NCBI GenBank assembly: GCA_018806985.1
Contig: JADANN010000394.1
Span: 33,211 to 97,210 of the forward strand
Source of the DNA: Angiostrongylus vasorum
Taxonomy: Eukaryota; Nematoda; Chromadorea; Rhabditida; Metastrongylidae
DNA: 64,000 nt
Direction: 5' to 3'
Both the position numbers and the translations under genes were made by a program. The notes below the pieces were generated by a model. That model was not told the DNA's origin. It ran no database searches and saw nothing but the letters and a program-made list of their open reading frames with translations. Below are positions 55,611 through 64,000 of this stretch, one piece after another; position 1 is the stretch's first letter; each line of letters starts with the position of its first letter.

Positions 55611-56207
55611 AAAATATCACACGAAAACTTGAGTGGGTCAATATGGAAGTGCAAACCGATAGCCGGAGGCATCATCCTCGATTTTCTGATGGAATCATTT
55701 TTGTAACATTGTACAGTAGCCAGGCTAATGCTGGGCGTTTCTAAAGCGCTTGTAGAAAGCATGTAATAAAGAGAAAAGAACAAAGGACCACTGGCCATGT
55801 ATTCATCTTTTTCACTAGTCACAGCGTTAATAACGTAATACATATTTTGGAATCTCGATTAAGCGATATGAAATATCATTCAACTTTTTGAGTGCGCTAC
55901 GGAGAGAACGAAGACAGGAAAACTTCACATCATACAAGCAACAGAAATCCTCGAATCCGAAGCTCCGCCTGATGGCGACATGATGTTGTCTACAGCGAAA
56001 TGTGGAAAAATAGGTAAGTCGAACGCGTTATGTGTTTTAGCGACAATTAATGGATGAGAGAACATTAGCGATTAATTCACATTAGAGTCAAGTGCACAGC
56101 AGGAGGACTGCAGCTGCGGTGATCAAACTTCTAGCGAAATCTCGCAAACGAGCGGAACCGACTGCCCTACTTTTTCATGCTGTTATGGCAATGTAGACTT
56201 TACTTAG
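55611..56207 (+). CDS. Three-exon 3' end of an unidentified gene with a Cys-rich C-terminus
   Basis: Three exons agree in splice sites and phase. Exon 55611-55702 follows TGGATTCCAG: NITRKLEWVNMEVQTDSRRH, ending PRFSDGIIF before GTAACA, phase 0. Exon 55893-56013 follows CAACTTTTTGAG: CATERTKTGKLHIIQATEIL, ESEAPPDGDMMLSTAKCGKI, one base over, donor GTAAGT. Intron 56014-56085 is 72 bases. Exon 56086-56207 follows TTCACATTAG: SSAQQEDCSCGDQTSSEISQ, then TSGTDCPTFSCCYGNVDFT and a TAG. Five cysteines in the last 40 residues and Ser/Thr richness suggest an extracellular or secreted protein, but no known domain is recognised and the 5' end is missing. A SINE-A copy sits directly upstream of the first acceptor. 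Convergent with the minus-strand gene next door. Confidence 0.55.
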
Positions 56208-56345
56208 GTGGACTTATTCATACGGTACTTAGAGGAAACACAAGAGACAGGCAACAAAACAACAACACACTTCCTTCCGCTTACAACTATGGGAGAAAAA
56301 TAAACCGATCCGTTTGCGTCTGGTAGCTAATTGGCTCACCTCATA

Positions 56346-58290
56346 CTACAATACACTCATAAAAAGCATGTGTCCATCGTTTAAATACAAGAACTGAAAA
56401 AAATCTACATAAATCTGCATTGCATTCAAAAATTACCTTGAACGATTGTTCCGGTAGATTCTTCTTCGCTAATGATATGAACTCCGTTTTCGCAGTCATG
56501 TACTTGCCCATTTCCATTATTGCATCACAACTTTTACGTACAATAAAAAATATGCCGTCCCAAAACAGAACAGAAATAAATGAACAGCCCAGCTTCACGA
56601 ATGTGATCCAGGAGAAAGAAAAAACCTTGACACCTTATACCTGTGCAGACCCGTAATCGCTTCTGGTACCTGTCCTTCCTGAACTTCTGTTCCTCTGACA
56701 AAATCTAGAATGTGATATTCACGAAGTGAACAAATTAGTTACCGTACAGTCACGGAACATTGATATCACCTCCATTTTCCAAACGTAAATTCTTCCATCT
56801 AAATTCCAACACTTTGTTGTCGATAAATCCAAGCAAATTGGCGCGCTAATACTTTTTATAAACACCACAGCCTTGAGTCGACTGTGGTCTTTCAGGGCCA
56901 CTCAGTATTCGAACCAACCGCGAGAGCATATAACATAAAATGAATAAAAGTAAGTGAACTTCTTCGCATCATGAACGACAAAGACTGCATTAAAGAAACT
57001 TTTCGTACATTCAAAGTTCTTCAACTAAGGTGGTCGTTAGCCTTTGCGGATCAGATGAAGATAACTATTCAGAGACAATTATGGCACTAATCTGACAACC
57101 TCGGAGTGATGGGAGGCACAGTAGACGCGTGGCATGGCCTTAGGTCCTAGGCGCATTATTGGTGAAACTATTTGACATTTTCCCGATCAAAAATTTCTAC
57201 CGCGCAACACAACAGAAGATTTTTGCGAAGAAAACATACCTTTTCTGTTGCGCCATGCACTTCGAATACCGAGATATTGCTTGCTTCGTCAGGATACACC
57301 TCTTTTTCAGGTGGAACAGACATGGGCGAGGATTTGTTCTATGATTAAAAAATGACATTGTAATTTCTATAAGTCGCAATATATGTTAATTCCTCACTCC
57401 AAAGGTGGTAAAAAAAATTCTTTATTGAATTGAATGCATGCTTCTTAGTGGAACGTTATCGCTTTTCGAGGCCAAGGAGTGTTCGTAGGAGTCAAACTGT
57501 TGTATAACTCTAAGTTATTGCAATATCCCAAGCTAACCATCCCGCTTTTTCCGGGAAAATGCCCAAAACTTTATGAACGAATTTCCTGGCAATTATTTGT
57601 TAGAAAACGTGTTAGTCAATGGAACAACGATGAAAAAATTACCACATGGCTCAAGTGTGCCCGTTCGTAATCAAAATAGTAGAAGCATCCACCACAAACG
57701 AAAAGTGTCTTCAATCCAGAATACTCAGTTGGGTATTGTCTCCTAAATGCAACTCATCAAAAGAATGTAAGTTCATGGGGAAAACAACGATACTGTTTAC
57801 AGAAAACTACAATTCCACGGAATACTGTCTCACTACAAGGAAAGAGATGATGTTCCCAGAGAGACAAAATAGATCTTGCCCCAATTAATATTACAATCGC
57901 ATCGCCAAAGTACAACTTACGAAATCAATGTAGCAACACACTATAAGAGAAAAAGGGAAATAGCTGAGGTCTACGTTCGTGTACCTGTGGCATGGTCAGA
58001 TTTTATTCTTGGCACCCAGCTTTAACCACTCAATCGTAGCATTCTTCGAAAGCCTACGCTGTCTATTCCTCTGGGAGGACGTAAATAGGAAGTATAAACT
58101 GGCGACTACCTGCAAAAAAAATCGCTCAAGAAAACAAAAAGTTCTTCCTAAACAACTTGAACCACTACCTCAATGGTTCTCTGCACTTTGTCAAACATTT
58201 TTGCAGCCCCGCGAATACGTATCACCTCTCCTTCATCAAGCAATTGCACTACATTTATGTTCCTCTGAACACGACTTCCGGAATGACAAA
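56346..58290 (-). CDS. Multi-exon gene, unidentified, with a probable membrane segment
   Basis: Minus-strand exons with matching splice sites. 58290-58169: CHSGSRVQRNINVVQLLDEG, EVIRIRGAAKMFDKVQRTIE, donor GTAGTG. From 58109, after TTTTTTTTGCAG: VVASLYFLFTSSQRNRQRRL, end unresolved. 57742-57643: RQYPTEYSGLKTLFVCGGCF, YYFDYERAHLSHV, donor GTAATT, phase 0. 57338-57240 after TTAATCATAG: NKSSPMSVPPEKEVYPDEAS, donor GTATGT, phase 0. From 56845: RANLLGFIDNKVLEFRWKNL. 56592-56437: hydrophobic LGCSFISVLFWDGIFFIV, a possible membrane span, then KSCDAIMEMGKYMTAKTEF. 56393-56346 after GATTTTTTTCAG: FLYLNDGHMLFMSVL and TAG; the intron before it is only 43 bases. The middle joins (58016-57742 and the 56.77 kb donor) are uncertain. 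No family recognised. Confidence 0.5.
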
Positions 58291-58439
58291 CTGGGAAAGA
58301 CTATATTAATGACAGCTGTAAACCGTCACGAACCACAACAATGAAAACACTGCATAGAAGTGGAAAACTCAGAACAAAACCTATCATCACCTTACTACGA
58401 TTTTTCGCCATTGTTGTAATAATCCGCCTGCGACTTCTT

Positions 58440-58985
58440 GATGAAGATGATACATCCGTATATATGTCCTTACGAACTGCCCTCCTTTAGCCGACGCGAG
58501 ATTGGTATAGATGTTTTTATTGTTGCTGCTGTCTTTGTTCAACAATGGCTGATGTTTCGGCGACTTCGCCTTCCTCAGAGCTTGGACCTATCATATGTAG
58601 CAGTACCCCTACATTTCGATGAATTACATAGTATTAATGATAATCCGCCATACGAAAAGACGCCAATTTTGAATAACTACCCACCCTGCCATTGGGACCA
58701 CCCGTATGTTGTTTACGAGGGATGATGAGAGAGACCATGGGAATGTGCATCAAAAAATTCATTCCGAGATAAGGTGAGATATCACGTGTGGTAGTGATGC
58801 ATTCATCTTTGCGGTTCACTCTTGGGCTTTTGAAATTTAACGAGAACGGCTCAAGAGTCTTGCCCGTTGATGTTTTCGATTTCTGCACTAGGATCCGGAC
58901 TTTCACTTCAAAACCACCACCACTGTGGTTTTTGTGCCCTATGTGTACCCAAAAGAGTAGTTTCTCGAATTTTAGCTTTTCCACC
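58440..58985 (-). mobile_element. Penelope-like element C-terminal fragment (minus)
   Basis: From 58985 the minus strand reads GFEVKVRILVQKSKTSTGKT, then a decayed stretch and NRKDECITTTRDISPYL (~58800), the nuclease C-terminus as in the 38.2 kb copy. It continues to the end motif at 58578-58549. Decayed and lacking RT. Confidence 0.72.
58549..58578 (-). ncRNA. Hammerhead-like core motif at a Penelope-like end
   Basis: Minus strand: CTGAGGA, one extra A, a GGCG/CGCC stem with a four-base loop, then GAAAC and ATCAG. This fits the hammerhead consensus CUGANGA - stem II - GAAA except for the bulged A. Penelope-like elements are known to carry hammerhead ribozymes in their terminal repeats. Stems I and III were not resolved by eye, so activity is unproven. 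Confidence 0.35.
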
Positions 58986-58989
58986 TAGA

Positions 58990-59400
58990 CGTTCTTTTGT
59001 GCGGACACAAAATGGTCTACACTTTTGGTGAGGAGTACATAGGGAAAAAGACTCTTGAGGCGCTTTTGGATAAATCTCAAAAGCCCAAAAATGAACCGGA
59101 AAGATGAATGCATCACTACCACACGTGATATGTCACCCTATCTCGGAATGATTTTTTGATGCGCATTCCCACGTTCTCTCTCATCATCCCTTGTGGAAAA
59201 ACACACCTGTGGTCCAATCGTCTCGACTTGTCGGGTCCGGAAGAAGGCAGAGGCGACGAAACGCTGGCAAAAAAGGATTGCGAAAATATAGTGCGAGCTG
59301 AACAAACAAAAGAGATATTAATCATAAGATTTTTGCTATATAAAACACAGAATACAATAAGGAAAACTTTACCCACCTTGGAGGCCACGCATCAATTCCA
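58990..59400 (+). mobile_element. Penelope-like element end fragment (plus), inverted partner
   Basis: 59050-59190 is the reverse complement of 58725-58850 (shared GATGAATGCATCACTACCAC, ACACGTGATATGTCACCC). The plus strand continues through GGTCCGGAAGAAGGCAGAGG-CGACGAAACG to ~59400. Two tails therefore face each other around ~58990. Confidence 0.7.
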
Positions 59401-59419
59401 TTCGACTTAAAAATACCTG

Positions 59420-60294
59420 GCAAGAATTCTGAACGACCTTAGAAGCAGACGCCAGCCACTTTCTTTTTTGGGGTTGATATGGGAAATGAATACTTCATTT
59501 ATATAATACCGATTCCACAAAACCAAGAGGAAAAACGGTATGGGGAGGTAAAGGAATCTCTCAGCCTGGCGATTAATAGATGGTTTTGCTTCAGCGAATA
59601 GACACTGCACACTCGTCACGGCTTCCATTGCCCCAGGGTGAAGCAGAGGTGGATTGAGTAGAAAAGCAACCGTGGAATGGCCAGAATGGATGGGGGTACC
59701 ACTGCATAGCGCTCCTTAGTATCGTTTAAGGAGTAGGGGCGGCGTGTGCACTGTACAGGCATGGAAGGTCCTGGGATGGCACTCAGTTGATGCACTGAGT
59801 GATCGAGAAGTGCTTACGAGGTGGCTGCGGACGGCTAGAGACACAGAGGTGTCCGATGCGTCTCGGCCAATCAGTTTATGCCATGGCACCGCAGGAACAC
59901 AAACTGCGGATTCAAATCGATCGATTCGCATGCGTGCAGGCGGGTAGGACCTGTGGGCTGGTACACAGTCAATGTGGTCGATTTACGGCAGTGCACAGAG
60001 ATCGAGAACATTCCATGTGGTGCAAAGAGTAGTTTCTGCATTCCATCAGTCCTTTCAGCACTTAAGTAGCACTGGTGTGGACTGGTGTCCATTCGAAACC
60101 GCGCCTAAGTGTACGGATATCTTCACCTCTTCTACCCGGGTTGAAACACTAACACACGGTTGGTCTCACAACCTACAAAAATGATCTGAAGAAAGCGAAG
60201 AAAGCGAAGCGTCAGCTATCGAATCACGGCAACAAAAATAATTGATAAAACATCGCACCATCTCAAGAATAGAAGTTCGTAGGAATTAAAAAAA
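59420..60294. other. No gene recognised
   Basis: Several overlapping 60-80 codon frames on both strands between 59700 and 60180 indicate low stop density and higher GC content, but no motif. GCGGATTCAAATCGATCG near 59910 resembles a B box without a partner A box. Confidence 0.4.
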
Positions 60295-60535
60295 GGGATC
60301 AAGCTCTCGGCGTTGATCAGTCTCTGAGGGATGTGCCATGCATCCTAGTTCATTAAGCATCGTTTGGAGGTGAATGACTACATATCTGTCCTTTACAATG
60401 ACTCGCAGTGGCCTACCGATGTATTGAGCCAGTGCCGCTATCCTCTCAGAGAAGTCTGGCACCAATTTGCTGACCCTGGAGGGATGGATGGCTTGACAGG
60501 CAATGAAGGCGGATATTACGTGTATTAATTGCCCA
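60295..60535 (-). mobile_element. tRNA-derived SINE, family C, copy 5
   Basis: Minus strand body and tail: CATCCCTCCAGGGTCAGCAA, GGCTCAATACATCGGTAGGC, CATTCACCTCCAAACGATGC and the tail GACTGATCAACGCCGAGAGC followed by TTGATCCCTTTTTTT at 60290. The tRNA-like head is missing or degraded. Confidence 0.75.
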
Positions 60536-60607
60536 TGCAGAGGTTTACACGAAGGTGGTCTTTTAAGCTACTTGTATGTTATTTGGTCTGAAACGAAATT
60601 TACACAG

Positions 60608-60831
60608 AGGACAAAGAACGAGAACAGAATGGCTTTTCTCCATTGTTCCCTGCACCAGAATTTTATTGGAAAAATCGAGAGCTATCTGTTCGTTTCAAAC
60701 ATAATGCCTCTCTGTCATTCTACGTTAACAAAAAAGTGGTGAAATTTACTTCAGAGCTTCGCAACAGCGTAAAACAGTGCTTAAACATCACTGAGGAAAT
60801 GCACTGTGACAAGGATCTCATCTGCTGTAAG
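60608..60831 (+). CDS. Candidate internal exon, unidentified
   Basis: After the acceptor AATTTACACAG, two bases and 74 codons end at AAG before donor GTACAT. The peptide reads DKEREQNGFSPLFPAPEFYW, KNRELSVRFKHNASLSFYVN, KKVVKFTSELRNSVKQCLN and ends EEMHCDKDLICCK. Two NxS/T sites and paired cysteines suggest an extracellular domain. Codon quality is high and the competing frame is poor. The SINE-C copy just upstream sits in the presumed preceding intron. No downstream exon was fixed; family unknown. Confidence 0.5.
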
Positions 60832-61444
60832 GTACATGAAACATTTCAAACGAAAACAGTGGCATCATGATGAAGTGAGTGCAGTGGGTTGCAGTAAAAT
60901 CTACATGAATTTCAACGACCACTGAAGACTTGTTAGCAGTTCGCAGTCAGTGAGTTGGTTGTCACGTGTGCGAGCGTTGCCGGAATACTGACAAGTCTCG
61001 AACGTCCCATCTGGATTCAGAATCTCGATGTTCGTCCACTGAAATTGTTTCCGCTTTCTATGCCTGAAACTTCAAATCTTGTTATTTCTGGCTACTTAAG
61101 ATGGAAATGCTTGTTGTTTTAGTCATCGTTTTACATTGCCTGAAAGCTACACGTCTGCTCGTTCTCATTGCCTAACTGCTTCTATTAATTTCATCGATGC
61201 GATTCTTTAACACAGATAGAAAGAATTATAAGCTAGTCGACATCAACATCTTAGGTTAACCTGATAAAGAATGAATTGAACGATGTCTAGAAGTTCATAA
61301 GAAACCTAAGGAATGTCGAGAGACACTAGTTTTCAGTTCCTAACCAAAAAAATGAGCTGCTCACTAGGGCCCACTCACAAGATCTTTGTATTTAATCGTT
61401 CGTTGACTTAAGGATATTTCTGCTCCCAAGTTCAGAAATCTCTC
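60832..61444. other. No gene recognised
   Basis: Short frames only. A possible continuation exon after GCAGTTCGCAG (60950) is too short to judge. Confidence 0.45.
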
Positions 61445-61930
61445 CGTCTTATAATTCTTCCTGCCTTAGCGTGAGCGTCAGAAACTTGGTGGCTGGGTAA
61501 GCAAAATTGAAGATCACTTAGCGTTATCGAACATGCGGCAGAGCAATGCTGGCAGTATCCCGAATTTGCAAACGGGAGAACAATTATTATTCCCAACCAA
61601 GATCAACAATGAGGTATCATGAAAGTCGGTGTGCACTCCAAAATGACGGAAATCTAATTGGCCGAACACATGATGCGTGTGAAGGACAACAGATCGACAG
61701 GAGCTGTTAGCGACTGGATTCTTCGAGATGTCAAACGCGCAAAAAAACTGCTGAAGCCGTGGTCAGAGTTTTTCATGAAAACCTTAGAAAAAATTATTGG
61801 ATGCTCAGAGAGTCCCAAGAGCGAGCTGGATCCATCGGGATACTCCTGCACACGACAGCGACAAACGGAGAATTCATTGGTGCCCGCTCAAGTCACACGA
61901 CAATTAAAGGGATGACAGTGGTACAGATGA
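61445..61930 (+). mobile_element. RTE-1 type LINE, 3' fragment
   Basis: Plus strand, from TTCCTGCCTTAGCGTGAGCG (STVLPALTYA equivalent) through MRVKDNRSTGAVSDWILRD to GGTGCCCGCTCAAGTCACAC near the 3' end. It holds the C-terminal region only, with stops. Confidence 0.78.
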
Positions 61931-62288
61931 TGTCGTATTTTAAAGGCAGGTCATATCGATGGTTTGGATAGAAATGAGACTGATGACCATCCACCTCTCG
62001 TGCCCGCCTCAGATTGGACACATCGAAATGCTTTAAGACACCATTGATTCGCGTTGAAGCTCCCCCAATTCTTACATATTTGGCAAGGAATGCGTTGAAG
62101 AAACGACCGCGGGTTAAATAGACACCAGTCATGGAGACCGATTTTCAGATGATAATTATGAGCGGGGATGGGATGCCTGAGAGTAAAGGCGAATTGAGAA
62201 AGGCAACAACAAGAATGGGGTCAATTGTAGACCAATTTTTACCGAAGATGTTTTTCCCACAGAGTTTTCGCAGGGAACGTTTTGAAAG
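61931..62288. other. No secure gene
   Basis: A plus-strand frame from ATG at 62131 (69 codons, METDFQMIIMSGDGMPESKG) and a minus-strand frame overlap here. Neither has a motif. Confidence 0.35.
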
Positions 62289-62441
62289 TTGTTGGTGCAA
62301 TTTGGTGATAAGACTAAGAAAGCGCTTGCAGGGGAAATGATAGAGAACGACGGAATGCCGTGCAAATACGGCGATTATGGAGATGGAGAACAGCACCAAA
62401 GCGGTGCTGAAAACAGAAAGCAGGATTCTTTTTCAAAATAA
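62289..62441 (+). CDS. Candidate terminal exon, unidentified
   Basis: After an acceptor-like ACGTTTTGAAAG, 50 sense codons run to TAA: LLVQFGDKTKKALAGEMIEN, DGMPCKYGDYGDGEQHQSGA, then ENRKQDSFSK. It is hydrophilic, Gly/Asp/Glu-rich with one Cys and good codon balance. The acceptor is weak and no partner exon was fixed. Confidence 0.33.
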   Translation: MLVQFGDKTKKALAGEMIENDGMPCKYGDYGDGEQHQSGAENRKQDSFSK

Positions 62442-63529
62442 GTGGTACATTAGAAGAAACCGATGCCATGAAAACTTTGGAATATCGCCTTCCTTCAAGG
62501 GCGCACGACGTTTTCAGATGTTTTTCGTTCTCACTATGCAGACTGTTTTCCCTCTAGGAGCTCAATAAAACGCCTCCGATACCTTAAGAATTTGATGCGT
62601 CAAATGAGTAGCATCGTTCGTTCTGCACTTTTTAATTACACTTCGATTGTCTCCTGACCATGTGTCCCTATGGTAAACAGCGAAAGCACTTTTTTTAAAA
62701 TAGTCATTGCTACTATGGGTACTTTTCTTGGAAATACGCTAGCAAATTAATTGGGAAAAAATATTGCCCTATCAGTGCTTTCAAGATGAGAACAACTCAC
62801 TAGCAAACCTATCTGTGTACCGAAGCTGTCGACCTACTGCTGATGCTAAACTCAACGCACAAACGTCAACGCTTGGCCTGATCTTTGCAACGGTGCCATC
62901 AGATGCTTTCTTGTCGTTCGTTTACTTTTATTGATGTGAACTGGTGCCAAAAATGCGATTGTTGGATTTAGCAACCTGAAATGCTTTCTTCTTTGCCCTC
63001 CTCTACCAACCATAAAGCCATGCGATACATAACAACTACACCATCGCGATGATCTCTCGTTCTACGAATATATCATGGTTGAATTTGAAATCAGATTTGC
63101 CAACCGTTGCATACTGAAATTACAACATATTTATTACTCATTGCTACTAGTTTGTACGCTGGCCACTGGTCCGATTTCCACACATTTTTACTCAATTGAC
63201 GTTTCATAAAACCCGTCTTCTTATTACTGCGTGAATCCTAGCAATTTTTTAACTCAGTTCGTTTCCTTACAGCCATCATCAGAAAAGAACGATGGATTTA
63301 CGCCTGTGTTCAAGGTGTCATCCTCAACAGAACATCGTTGAATAATAGTCCAGCGTGATTCTCCATGCAATCATTAGGAAGAACGACATCTCCTGAATTC
63401 GGGATTAGGAAATTCTGAAACCGAATATTCTATGTTGGTCCAGAACAATACGCAATGAAAAAAAAGGAGTTGTGACCTTAACTTCGTGATATGTTATTTT
63501 CTTTTCTCCCTACAAATGACCACTGAAGT
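62442..63529. other. No gene recognised
   Basis: AT-rich, single-copy within the window. Confidence 0.5.
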
Positions 63530-63835
63530 ATTAAAGTCCACAACTACAATGATGCTGAGCTATTTGCAAATCTCCGGAAGGCAGATATTTGCGGTGGGGA
63601 ACGAACGCTCTATTACCCTTTCCGGGGTGCTAACGCGTTCACCACTACACCGTGCGAGTCCTTCACTTCGCCTTTTCTCTCAGCCATGTTACTCACCTAT
63701 AGGTGCTATCAGCAGTTATCCACCAACGGAACTGATTTGGGTGGGGTACAAATCGGCAACGGACCCAGCCATTATGGTTGTATTTCATAGAGTACCTTGC
63801 CATTAAAAAAGAATAGGCAGTAGATGGAAAGTGAT
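63530..63835. mobile_element. Palindromic tRNA-like foldback element, family B, copy 6 (partial)
   Basis: The left arm is intact (AACTACAATGATGCTGAGCT, GGGGAACGAACGCTCTATTA, CACCACTACACCGTGCGAGT). The centre is reduced, and the right arm is reduced to GTTGTATTTCATAGAGTACC with TTGCCATTAAAAAAGAATAG and GCAGTAGATG. The internal tRNA-like block of the right arm is deleted. Confidence 0.7.
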
Positions 63836-64000
63836 GAGATTAAGAGACAATGTTGATTAATCAGCTTGCGCTACCGCATAGATATCGAAATAGAAATCTA
63901 GTTGGAAAAAGTCGGCACAATCTGGAGTCACACAATGCTTCTTCTGTTGTGTACAGCCCCAATTAAAGCCCAGAAATAAAAACTAGAAAAGTCAAAATGA

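Noticed and set aside
59744..60069. Cluster of overlapping 60-80 codon frames near 59.7-60.2 kb as a gene
   Set aside because: Frames are open on both strands simultaneously, which points to base composition rather than coding; no splice pair or motif supports one of them.

Overview
This window looks like accessory, transposon-dense chromosomal DNA of a nematode, most likely a strongylid such as a hookworm. The evidence is AT-rich non-coding DNA, short introns (43-72 nt in several models) with pyrimidine-rich acceptors, and a repeat load of RTE LINEs, a Penelope-like element, BEL/Pao, a mariner relative of the hookworm type and tRNA-derived SINEs. There are no bacterial operons, rRNA genes or CRISPR arrays. 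The species assignment is inference. Almost every long open frame is a decayed mobile element or a frame shadow of one.

Layout. 1-6.1 kb: an RTE-1 type LINE on the minus strand, a CA microsatellite, a SINE (family A), a 5' piece of a second RTE lineage (RTE-2), a tRNA-derived SINE (family C), a second RTE-1 copy on plus, then a Penelope-like GIY-YIG fragment. 7.4-11.4 kb: family A copies, a 1.2 kb anonymous repeat (family E) and another RTE-1. 11.4-21 kb: mostly single-copy DNA with candidate minus-strand exons near 12.2, 14.3, 15.6-16.2 and 19.1 kb, broken by palindromic tRNA-like foldback elements (family B) and an RTE-1. 21.2-24.3 kb: a nearly full-length but frameshifted RTE-2 LINE. 25.6-32.4 kb: RTE-1, two E copies, B, C, A and a longer RTE-1. 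A 1.4 kb unit here (28.9-30.3 kb) recurs inverted at 36.0-37.5 kb. 32.3-35.3 kb: a host-like island with candidate exons on both strands. 37.8-40.6 kb: the longest Penelope-like element. 41.1-44.0 kb: an actin pseudogene with a small tandem duplication. 44.5-49.8 kb: mariner, foldback B, two small foldbacks with Penelope-like ends, and a minus-strand BEL/Pao remnant. 50-63.8 kb: mainly single-copy DNA with SINEs, paired Penelope-like tails at 58.4-59.4 kb, and the best host gene models of the window: a three-exon plus-strand 3' end (55.61-56.21 kb) convergent with a multi-exon minus-strand gene (56.35-58.29 kb).

How it fits together. RTE-1 and RTE-2 would once have supplied endonuclease/reverse transcriptase. 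Family A ends in the same 3' tail as RTE-2, so it reads as a SINE mobilised by that LINE. Families B and C carry pol III A/B-box-like heads. Ends of Penelope-like copies carry a repeated motif resembling a hammerhead ribozyme core. None of the autonomous elements appears intact. Host exons were recognised only from codon pattern plus splice-site and phase agreement; none could be assigned a family except the actin pseudogene, so they are reported as unidentified.
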